Program-made: the position numbers and the translations under genes
Part shown: positions 57,036 through 64,000 of the stretch, piece after piece
How positions within the stretch are numbered: the stretch's first letter is position 1
Layout: each line of letters opens with the position of its first letter
Notes under the pieces: generated by a model
What the model saw: the letters and a program-made list of their open reading frames with translations, nothing else
Told to the model about the DNA's origin: nothing
Databases searched by the model: none
DNA from: Rhizobium gallicum bv. gallicum R602sp
GTDB lineage: Bacteria > Pseudomonadota > Alphaproteobacteria > Rhizobiales > Rhizobiaceae
Reading direction: 5' to 3'
Length of the DNA: 64,000 bases
Assembly: GCF_000816845.1 (NCBI RefSeq)
Contig: NZ_CP006877.1
Location: 811,501 to 875,500 of the forward strand

Positions 57036-58409
57036 TCAGTACTGATATTCCTCGAAGACCGGCTCGACGGAGTGCTGCCAGCGGCCGTTGTAACGCGCCA
57101 GCAGGTCCTCGGCGAGCGTGGCTTTTTTGGCCATCACCTCGTCGAGCGGCGATAGGAAGATGCTCTCATCCTGGCCTTCCTTGTTCAGCCGGTTGCGCGA
57201 CTTCAGACCCGCCTTCGAAATTCCGATGACCTCGCGGGCGGTTTCATAAAGGGCGTGGCCACCGAACTCGGCCTTCAGGCCGGCCGTTGGAACGGCATTG
57301 CGCAGCGCGCTGACTTCGGCAAATGTCCAGTTCTTCGTCAGCTGATCGGCCGCATCGAGCGCCGCTTCGTCGTATAGAAGGCCCACCCAGAAGGCGGGCA
57401 GGGCACAGATGCGGCGCCACGGACCGCCGTCTGCACCGCGCATCTCGAGGAAACGCTTCAGGCGAACGTCGGGGAAGAGCGTCGAAAGATGGTTCGTCCA
57501 GTCGCCCATCGTCGGCTCCCACGCGGCGACCTTGCCCTTCAGCGCGCCGTTCATGAACTGGCGGAAGGTGACGTGGGTACAGTCGTGATAGTGGCCGTCG
57601 CGGACGATGAAGTACATCGGCACGTCGAGCGCCCATTCCATGTAGTGCTGGAAGCCGAAGTCGTCGCGGAAGGTGAAATCGAGCAGGCCGGAGCGCCGGT
57701 TGTCCGTGTCGCGCCAGATGTCGCCGCGCCAGGAAAGCATGCCATTCGGCTGAGCTTCTGTGAAGGGCGAGGACGCGAAGAGCGCGGTTGCCAGCGACTG
57801 AAGCTTCATCGACACGCGCATCTTCTTCTGCATGTCGGCTTCGGAGGAGAAGTCGAGGTTCACCTGGATCGTGCAGGTGCGGTACATCATGTCGAGGCCC
57901 TTGGTGCCGACCTTCGGCATGTAGCGGGTCATGATGTCGTAACGGGATTTCGGCATGCGCGGCGTCTCGGCGAGCGTCCATTTCGGGCTGCCGCCGATGC
58001 CGAGGAAGCGGATGCCCATCGGCTCGGCGATTTCGCGCAGCGTCGCGAGATGCGAATTGGATTCCCGGCAAGTCTCGTGGATCGTTTCCAGCGGCGCACC
58101 GGACAGCTCGAACTGGCCGCCCGGCTCGATCGAGATCGCGCCCATGCCGTGCTGTTCGGCAAGGCCGATGATATTTTCGCCGTCCATGATCGGCTCCCAG
58201 CTGTTCTTTGCCTGCAGGCCCTTCAGAAGGGCTGAGATGCTGGCTTCGCCGGCATAGGGAACCGGGTTGTTGTCGGCACGGAAGAAGGCGAACTTTTCAT
58301 GCTCGGTGCCGATGCGGAAGCGCTCCTTCGGCTTGTTCCCCGCAGCAATGTAATCGGTCAGCTCCTGCACCGAAGAAATCGGTGTCTGGTCGGTAGTATC
58401 GCGAGCCAT
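57036..58409 (-). CDS. gshA: Glutamate-cysteine ligase
   Basis: The 457-residue enzyme makes gamma-glutamylcysteine, the first step of glutathione synthesis. It is the plant/alphaproteobacterial type (GCS2). Landmarks are FRIGTEHEKFAFFRADNNPV, EPGGQFELSGAPLETIHETC, MYRTCTIQVNLDFSSEADMQ, and YFIVRDGHYHDCTHVTFRQF, which lines part of the active site. The length is normal for the group. It lies about 150 bp after rsmE on the same strand, an arrangement I recall from other rhizobia. Identification is certain. Confidence 0.95.
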   Translation of the reverse strand: MARDTTDQTPISSVQELTDYIAAGNKPKERFRIGTEHEKFAFFRADNNPVPYAGEASISALLKGLQAKNSWEPIMDGENIIGLAEQHGMGAISIEPGGQFELSGAPLETIHETCRESNSHLATLREIAEPMGIRFLGIGGSPKWTLAETPRMPKSRYDIMTRYMPKVGTKGLDMMYRTCTIQVNLDFSSEADMQKKMRVSMKLQSLATALFASSPFTEAQPNGMLSWRGDIWRDTDNRRSGLLDFTFRDDFGFQHYMEWALDVPMYFIVRDGHYHDCTHVTFRQFMNGALKGKVAAWEPTMGDWTNHLSTLFPDVRLKRFLEMRGADGGPWRRICALPAFWVGLLYDEAALDAADQLTKNWTFAEVSALRNAVPTAGLKAEFGGHALYETAREVIGISKAGLKSRNRLNKEGQDESIFLSPLDEVMAKKATLAEDLLARYNGRWQHSVEPVFEEYQY

Positions 58410-58557
58410 TCAACGTAACCTGTATTCTGGGGAATGCCCGGTAGCACGGGCAATTGGAAGGGTGATTAGTGCCGGTCTCACGTATGTTGCAAGTGAAATT
58501 CTTTCAACGACGCATCAAAAAAATAGCAGGCTGTGTCAACGGACCCTGATTTGAAGG

Positions 58558-59295
58558 TTAATTCCAGTCGCCGACCGCCGCCTGGATGACCGCCATGGCC
58601 GCAACCGCAGCCGTGTCGGCGCGCAGGATACGCGGCCCGAGCGGGATGGCCGTGACGAAATCGAGGCCGCTCAGCCGCGCGCGCTCCTCCTCGGAAAAAC
58701 CGCCCTCCGGCCCGACGAGCAGCGCAAGCTGCTTTTCCTCGATCTTTAAAAGCAGTGGCAGCGGGTTTTGCCCCGCATCGCCCTCGTCGCAAAATATGAT
58801 CCGCCGCTCTTGCGGCCAGTTGTCGAGCAGATCGAAGAGCTTCACCGGCTCGGCAACTTCCGGGATGGCGAGGATGCCGCATTGCTCTGCCGCCTCGACA
58901 GCATTGGCCTTCAGTTTATCGAGATTGGTGATCTTGCCCTGCACATGTTGCGTCATGACCGGCTGCAGCACGCCGGCGCCCATCTCGACCGCCTTCTGCA
59001 CGAGGTAGTCCAGGCGGCCGACCTTCAGCGGCGCAAAAAGATAGTGCAGGTCGGACGGAGCCGGCTGGGGCCGGGTCTGCTCGGTTGGCGTCACGAGGAT
59101 GCGCTTGCGGGTCGGAAAGGAAAGGCTTGCCTTCCATTCTCCGTCTCGGCCGTTGAATACCAGGATTTCGGCGCCGTCGGTCATGCGCAGCACATTGGCG
59201 AGATAATTGTACTGGTCGGAACTGGCCTCCACTGCGGCGCCCGGCGACAAGGAAGCATCGACGAAAAGCCGCTGCATGCGGAAATTGGCGCGCAT
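58558..59295 (-). CDS. rsmE: 16S rRNA (uracil-1498-N3)-methyltransferase RsmE
   Basis: The 245-residue protein is the SPOUT-type methyltransferase for U1498 of 16S rRNA. It has the N-terminal PUA-like part ([29 protein letters not shown] [19 protein letters not shown]), and the knot region with [40 protein letters not shown]. The ATG at 59295 is chosen over a TTG three codons earlier. It precedes gshA and follows the Pit transporter gene on the same strand by 15 bp. Confidence 0.94.
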   Translation of the reverse strand: MRANFRMQRLFVDASLSPGAAVEASSDQYNYLANVLRMTDGAEILVFNGRDGEWKASLSFPTRKRILVTPTEQTRPQPAPSDLHYLFAPLKVGRLDYLVQKAVEMGAGVLQPVMTQHVQGKITNLDKLKANAVEAAEQCGILAIPEVAEPVKLFDLLDNWPQERRIIFCDEGDAGQNPLPLLLKIEEKQLALLVGPEGGFSEEERARLSGLDFVTAIPLGPRILRADTAAVAAMAVIQAAVGDWN

Positions 59296-59310
59296 CTCAA
59301 ACAATCCCGA

Positions 59311-60807
59311 TCAAACGAAGAGGGCGAACATAACCCAATAGAGCAACGCCGCAAGCGCCGCCGACACAGGCACGGTAATGATCCAGGCTGCAACGATGGT
59401 CATGAAATGCGAGCGCCGCACAAGATAGCGGCGGCGCGCCTCATGAACGTTCGGATCTTCCGGTTCGTCGATCGCCCAGGCCTCGGCCTTGCTGCGCATA
59501 TATTCGATGCGGCGCTTGGAATTGCGCGTATACCATTCGCGGAAGAAACCGACGCCGAAGACGGCGCCGACGGCGATGTGCGTCGTGCTGACCGGCAGTC
59601 CGAACCAGGACGCGACAATGACGGTGAAGGCAGTCGAGAGTGCGACACAATAGGCCCGCATCGGATTGAGTTTGGTGATCTGCTCGCCGACAAGGTGGAT
59701 GAGGCGCGGGCCGAATAGCAGCAGACCGACGGACATACCGAGGGCACCGATCAGCATCACCCAGAGCGGCGGCGCGTCACCGCCGGATGAAAGGCCCGAT
59801 ATCGAACGCACGATCGCCGAAAGCGGGCCGATGGCGTTCGAAACGTCGTTGGCGCCGTGTGCGAAGGACAGCAGCGCTGCAGAGCCGATCAGCGGGAATT
59901 TGAAAAGAGTGCGCAGCGAACTGTTGCGGTTTTCGAGGCCTTGCGATTGCCGTGCGACGATCGGCATTGACGCTGCCCAGGCAACGAGGCCGGCAGATAA
60001 TCCGAAGGCAAGGATCATCGGTGACGAAAATCGCCCGGCGGGCGTGAGCTGCAAGATCATATAAGCCGCAAAACCGCCGGTCATCATGGCAATCAGAGCC
60101 GGAACCCAGCGCCGTGCTGCCGCAATCTTGTCGTCACGGTAGATGATCAAGGTCTTGACGAGGTAGAGCAGGCCAGCGGCGATGACGCCGCCGATCAGAG
60201 GCGATGTCATCCAGCTTGAGGTAATCTCGACCATGACGCGCCAGTTGACGGGATCCGGCCCGACAGCGGCAATTCCGGCACCGATCACCGCGCCGACGAT
60301 CGCATGTGTCGTCGAGACTGGCGCGTTCAGCCAGGTCGCAAGATTGATCCATAGCGCTGCGGCCATCAGCGCGGCCATCATGATCCAGGCAAGCAGGCCT
60401 TCGGGAACCTCTACGGCATCGATGATGCTCGACGAGATCGTTCTGACCACCGCTCCGCCGGCGATGGTTGCTCCGAGAACCTCGAAGGCTGCCGCGATGA
60501 CGAGAGCCTGTGCCATCGTCATGGCACGCGCCCCGACGGCGGCGCCGACATTGTTCGTCACGTCGTTCGCGCCGATGTTCATGGCCATGTAGGCAGCGAG
60601 CGCAGCAGCGGCGATGACGAGAACGGCGCCCTGCCGGTCGAAGACGTAGACGCCTGCAAATAGCATCGCCAGACCGAGGAAGATCAGGCCGAGGCCCGGG
60701 GCGACCAGCTTGCGCGCGACGAACTTCGCCGCGTCCTCGGCATGGGTGATTTTGTCGAGGTCCTTGTCGAGCGTTCGTTTCGTAAGAACGGGAGTTCGGC
60801 TGGGCAT
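59311..60807 (-). CDS. Inorganic phosphate transporter of the PiT/PHO4 family
   Basis: The 498-residue membrane protein has the two repeated PiT signatures: YMAMNIGANDVTNNVGAAVG in the first half and LSFAHGANDVSNAIGPLSAI in the second. WLNAPVSTTHAIVGAVIGAG and WFGLPVSTTHIAVGAVFGVG are the matching second elements. About ten helices are evident, with a hydrophilic loop around residue 290 and a charged C-terminal loop (RRIEYMRSKAEAWAIDEPED). It carries phosphate, usually as a metal complex, with protons. Unlike many Pit genes it has no DUF47 partner gene beside it. The stop is close to rsmE. Confidence 0.93.
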   Translation of the reverse strand: MPSRTPVLTKRTLDKDLDKITHAEDAAKFVARKLVAPGLGLIFLGLAMLFAGVYVFDRQGAVLVIAAAALAAYMAMNIGANDVTNNVGAAVGARAMTMAQALVIAAAFEVLGATIAGGAVVRTISSSIIDAVEVPEGLLAWIMMAALMAAALWINLATWLNAPVSTTHAIVGAVIGAGIAAVGPDPVNWRVMVEITSSWMTSPLIGGVIAAGLLYLVKTLIIYRDDKIAAARRWVPALIAMMTGGFAAYMILQLTPAGRFSSPMILAFGLSAGLVAWAASMPIVARQSQGLENRNSSLRTLFKFPLIGSAALLSFAHGANDVSNAIGPLSAIVRSISGLSSGGDAPPLWVMLIGALGMSVGLLLFGPRLIHLVGEQITKLNPMRAYCVALSTAFTVIVASWFGLPVSTTHIAVGAVFGVGFFREWYTRNSKRRIEYMRSKAEAWAIDEPEDPNVHEARRRYLVRRSHFMTIVAAWIITVPVSAALAALLYWVMFALFV

Positions 60808-60871
60808 TCTGTTCCTTGGGGCAAATCCTGCGTTAGCGCCCCTCTATCCTAGCAGCGCAAGAAGGCAGGAA

Positions 60872-61396
60872 TCATTCCGCTGGAATCTGCCTGGGCAAGC
60901 TTGCCTGAGGCCGCTCGCTCATCCTTCGCTTGAAGAGCAGGAAGAGATCGCGAAGCTCGGGCTCGTTGACGCGCTTGACCGCCTCGTCACAGGTTACCCA
61001 CTCGATCTTGCGTTCGCCCTTTTCCTTGAAGTTCTTGGCGACATCGATGACCTCAAGCACATAGACCTGGACCTTGCAGGTTACTTTCAGTCCGTCCTTC
61101 AGGATCTTCGGATAGGTGTAGGAGCCGAGCGGCTCGTGTTCGACAGCGCCACGCGCGCCCGCTTCCTCATGGGCCTCTCGGGCGGCAACTTCATAGGAGC
61201 GCTTGCCGTTCATCGGCCAGCCCTTGGGGATGACCCAGCGGCCCGTATCGCGGCTCGTCATCAGGAGAACCTCGACCTCACTGGTCTTCTTCTTCACCCG
61301 GTAGCAGAGGGCAGCATATTGCAGTCGCGGCGGGCGACGGAACATCAGCTGCACATCAGAAGCCAGTCGGGTAAGAATCGTCAATTGTCGGGTCAC
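60872..61396 (-). CDS. Nudix hydrolase, diphosphoinositol/diadenosine-polyphosphate type
   Basis: The 174-residue protein has a Nudix fold with the box in RSYEVAAREAHEEAGARGAV, including the REAHEEAG catalytic core, preceded by RWVIPKGWPMNGKRS, as in the DIPP group. It should cleave a nucleoside-diphosphate-X or polyphosphate compound in the cytoplasm. The C-terminal tail is basic. The 65 bp to the Pit gene hold its terminator or none. The 285 bp between its start and the next gene show no further coding region. Confidence 0.88.
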   Translation of the reverse strand: MTRQLTILTRLASDVQLMFRRPPRLQYAALCYRVKKKTSEVEVLLMTSRDTGRWVIPKGWPMNGKRSYEVAAREAHEEAGARGAVEHEPLGSYTYPKILKDGLKVTCKVQVYVLEVIDVAKNFKEKGERKIEWVTCDEAVKRVNEPELRDLFLLFKRRMSERPQASLPRQIPAE

Positions 61397-61681
61397 CTTT
61401 TAAAGTCTGCCTCAGGAATCACTAATATAAGTTTCGCATGGAAATCTCGCACGGTCCATGCGCCGTTCGACGGTCGAGGACATGATCTACACTTCGAATA
61501 AGGAAATTCGTTGCCGTTCCGCTTCGGAATTCCGTCAGATCGTGTGCTGATTCCGTCCTTGCACAGCTGTTCAATATGATCTCGACTGACATCTCATTCA
61601 ATGCCGGGCACATTTGTTCCTCCGGAATCTTTCAAGATATGGTGACTATGCGTCTTCCGCTGCTCAACTCTCGTGCGTTGC

Positions 61682-62578
61682 CTAAAGTTCCCAGTAAGGA
61701 ACCGGGCCGTAGAGGTCGGCGAGATAGTCGATGAACAGGCGAACCTTGGCCGGTAAAAACTGCCGGCTGGGGTATACTGCGGAGAGCGCCACGTTGCGGG
61801 AGCCCTCATAGGCCGGCAGCACCTGCACGAGATTGCCGCTCTTGAGTTCATCGCCGATATCCCAGGTGGAGCGCAGCGCGATGCCGAGCCCCGCGATCAC
61901 CGTCTCGCGGATCACCTCGCTGGAGTTGGTGACGAGCATTCCCTCCGGCCGCAGGCTCGTCGCGCCGCCCGGTCCTTCAAGGCGCCATAGGTCGTTGTTG
62001 TGCGCCGGCAGGCAGCGATGGTTCTTCAGGTCGTCGATGCTTTGCGGCATGCCATGCATGTTGAGATAGGAAGGCGCGGCACAAAGCAGGCGCCGGACCG
62101 GCGCGAGCCTTCGGGCGACGAGGCTGGAATCGGTGAGCTCGGCAATGCGGATTGCCAGGTCGAAGCCGCCGCCGACGATATCGCTTAGTTCATCCGTCAG
62201 CACGAGGTTGATCGCAAGCTCCGGGTGTGCGTCCATGAACGCCTTGAGATGCGGCGCAATATGCATGCGGCCGAATGAAGTGGGTGCCGAGATCTTTAGC
62301 GTGCCGTGCATCAGCGCCGAGCGGCCGGAGATATAATATTCCGCTTCCTCCAGCCCAGCGAGAATGCCGAGCACGCGGTCGTAGAAACCCTGGCCGGCCT
62401 CGGTCAACGAAATCTGGCGGGTCGTGCGTTGCAACAGACGTGTGCCGAGCCTGTCTTCCAGTCGTTTGATGCGCTTGGAAACGACGGCCGGCGAAAAGCC
62501 GAGCACGCGCGCGGCAAGCGACATGCTGCCGGTCGAAACGACCTTGGCAAATATCTCGAGATCACCCAGATTTGTCAT
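61682..62578 (-). CDS. LysR-family regulator divergent from glcD
   Basis: The 298-residue protein has a LysR domain (residues 4-62; LEIFAKVVSTGSMSLAARVL, SPAVVSKRIKRLEDRLGTRL) and an effector domain of the DmlR/AaeR type (HGTLKISAPTSFGRMHIAPH, GGFDLAIRIAELTDSSLVAR). It is divergent from the glycolate-oxidase gene over 137 bp and probably controls it, for example in response to glycolate or lactate. That assignment is positional. Confidence 0.9.
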   Translation of the reverse strand: MTNLGDLEIFAKVVSTGSMSLAARVLGFSPAVVSKRIKRLEDRLGTRLLQRTTRQISLTEAGQGFYDRVLGILAGLEEAEYYISGRSALMHGTLKISAPTSFGRMHIAPHLKAFMDAHPELAINLVLTDELSDIVGGGFDLAIRIAELTDSSLVARRLAPVRRLLCAAPSYLNMHGMPQSIDDLKNHRCLPAHNNDLWRLEGPGGATSLRPEGMLVTNSSEVIRETVIAGLGIALRSTWDIGDELKSGNLVQVLPAYEGSRNVALSAVYPSRQFLPAKVRLFIDYLADLYGPVPYWEL

Positions 62579-62715
62579 ATTGCTTTTAGACTTTTTCCCT
62601 TTTTGGCATAAATGCCTAGCATTTGCGCCGGTTTCGGGAAAGTGCTAAGCCAAACGAGCCGGTTGTCGTGGAGGACGCGCCGGTTTCGCCGCCATTCGTC
62701 CGAAGGAAGCGCGCC

Positions 62716-64000
62716 ATGTCCGACGCCATCTCTTTTCTCGCTCCGCGCGCCGATGTGCTGGCCCGCCGCCGCCAGATCGTAGGCGACCTCATCGACTTGC
62801 TGCCGCCCGAATGTCTCATTCACGAGGCGCGAGAGCTCGTGCCCTTCGAAACAGATGCCTTCGTTGCCTATCGCCGGGTGCCGCTTGCCGTCGCATTGCC
62901 ACGCACCACCGTCGAAGTCGCAGCCGTGATGAAATATTGCAATCGCTACGGCATTCCGATCGTGCCTCGCGGGGCGGGCACGTCGCTCTCAGGCGGCGCC
63001 ATCCCGCAGGAGGATGCGGTCGTGATCGGCCTTTCGAAGATGAACCGCATTCTGGAAATCGATTATCAAAACCGGGCAGCCGTCGTCCAGGCGGGCGTCA
63101 CGAACCTCAATATTTCCGAATCGGTCTCCGCGGATGGTTTCTTCTACGCGCCCGATCCCAGCTCGCAGCTGGCCTGCACCATCGGCGGCAATATCGGCAT
63201 GAATTCCGGCGGTGCGCACTGCCTGAAATACGGCGTCACGACCAACAACCTACTCGGCGTGAAGATGGTGCTGACGGATGGAACGGTCATCGAGCTCGGT
63301 GGCAAGGCGCTGGATGCGGGCGGCTACGACTTGCTGGGTCTCGTCTGCGGCCACGAGGGACAGCTCGGCATCGTCACCGAAGCGACGGTCCGCCTGATCG
63401 CGAAGCCCGAAGGTGCGCGGCCCGTGCTTTTCGGCTTCGACAGTTCCGAGGAAGCCGGCTCCTGCGTCGCCGATATCATCGCGGCGGGCATCATTCCCGT
63501 GGCGATCGAGTTCATGGATAAGCCGGCGATCGAGATATGCGAGGCCTTTGCCCATGCGGGATACCCGCTCGATGCCGGTGCGCTGCTGATTGTCGAGGTC
63601 GAAGGCTCCGAGACGGAGATGGACGGCATTTTGAAAAACATCGTCGAGATCGCCCGCCGTCATGGCGTAAGATCCATTCGCGAGAGCCAGTCGGCGACGG
63701 AGGCGGCCCAGATATGGAAAGGCCGCAAATCTGCATTCGGGGCCACGGGGCGGATTGCGGACTATATCTGCATGGACGGCACGGTGCCTCTCAGCCAACT
63801 TTCCTATGTGTTGAAAAAGTCGTCGGAGATCGTCGATCGCTACGGTCTGCGCGTCGCGAACGTCTTTCACGCCGGCGACGGCAACATGCATCCGTTGATC
63901 CTTTTCAATGCCAACGATCCGGAGGACGCAGCGCGAGCCGAGGCCGCCGGCAACGACATCCTGAAGCTCTGCGTCGATGCCGGCGGCTGTCTCACCGGCG
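62716..64000 (+). CDS. glcD: Glycolate oxidase FAD-binding subunit GlcD, C-terminus cut by window edge
   Basis: The visible 428 codons encode an FAD-linked oxidase of the FAD_binding_4 type. IVPRGAGTSLSGGAIPQEDA is the pyrophosphate-binding loop, SSQLACTIGGNIGMNSGGAH and YGVTTNNLLGVKMVLTDG are the conserved follow-up, GHEGQLGIVTEATVRLIAKP closes the FAD domain, and ANVFHAGDGNMHPLILF belongs to the C-terminal half. GlcD oxidises glycolate (and D-lactate) to glyoxylate together with GlcE and GlcF, whose genes usually follow and would lie beyond the window. The ATG has AAGGAAG in front. The last part of roughly 480 residues is outside. Confidence 0.92.
   Translation, partial: MSDAISFLAPRADVLARRRQIVGDLIDLLPPECLIHEARELVPFETDAFVAYRRVPLAVALPRTTVEVAAVMKYCNRYGIPIVPRGAGTSLSGGAIPQEDAVVIGLSKMNRILEIDYQNRAAVVQAGVTNLNISESVSADGFFYAPDPSSQLACTIGGNIGMNSGGAHCLKYGVTTNNLLGVKMVLTDGTVIELGGKALDAGGYDLLGLVCGHEGQLGIVTEATVRLIAKPEGARPVLFGFDSSEEAGSCVADIIAAGIIPVAIEFMDKPAIEICEAFAHAGYPLDAGALLIVEVEGSETEMDGILKNIVEIARRHGVRSIRESQSATEAAQIWKGRKSAFGATGRIADYICMDGTVPLSQLSYVLKKSSEIVDRYGLRVANVFHAGDGNMHPLILFNANDPEDAARAEAAGNDILKLCVDAGGCLTG

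Overview
The window looks like chromosomal DNA of a Rhizobium-type alphaproteobacterium. The basis is recalled family resemblance, not a search: high GC, the guaB, ppx, rlmE, gshA and rsmE housekeeping genes, a Pit phosphate carrier, DUF1127, DUF937 and DUF899 proteins, many class III cyclases, and LysR/FixJ regulators. Two conserved blocks frame a large accessory region. The left edge holds pepT, cut by the window start. From the tRNA-Gln gene at 45.13 kb to the right end the DNA looks like ordinary core genome: ppx-rlmE, a VOC protein, an MFS exporter, guaB, two small membrane proteins, a dienelactone hydrolase, TetR and LysR regulators, DUF1127, DUF937, rsmE-gshA, a Pit transporter, a Nudix hydrolase, a LysR gene and a partial glcD.

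The accessory region (about 1.1-45.1 kb) is a patchwork with many broken genes. At 1.1-7.0 kb it has an orphan terminator, a DUF2950 tail, a cyclase, an SRPBCC protein, and a DUF899 cluster divergent from its probable regulator. At 7.2-13.0 kb one operon encodes a periplasmic binding protein, a hybrid histidine kinase with two receivers, a stand-alone receiver and a receiver-adenylate cyclase; the tail of a second binding protein lies upstream. At 13.6-15.6 kb a methanethiol-oxidase-like (SBP56) gene is paired with a membrane protein. At 15.9-18.9 kb a two-component system faces away from the locus that follows.

The most distinctive locus is 19.2-28.9 kb: two tandem periplasmic sulfatases, an exported HAD phosphatase, a truncated exported protein, an octaheme cytochrome c with HEAT/TPR repeats, an exported DUF900 hydrolase and an outer-membrane barrel. 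Most of these carry visible export signals, so I infer an envelope pathway acting on sulfated or phosphorylated compounds with electron transfer. A third, truncated sulfatase lies at 29.1-29.8 kb. At 30.0-35.0 kb a LysR gene is divergent from an operon of an MFS transporter, a cyclophilin-like protein, a DLH-like hydrolase and a CMD-CMD-cupin protein.

An IS1182-type element (35.0-36.6 kb) abuts the 5' stub of a tyrosine integrase, followed by a copy of the tRNA-Gln 3' end at 36.87 kb. The same order, integrase 5' remnant then tRNA-Gln 3' end, recurs at 44.75-45.21 kb. I read this as two islands integrated in tandem at tRNA-Gln. The inner one (36.9-45.1 kb) carries a cyclase-hydrolase fusion, LysR-controlled NTF2/SDR genes, an OhrR/MarR-controlled hydrolase, a GMC oxidoreductase and a frameshifted TIR-domain remnant. 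The accessory DNA therefore reads as sensing, detoxification and envelope enzymology, inserted and partly eroded beside tRNA-Gln.
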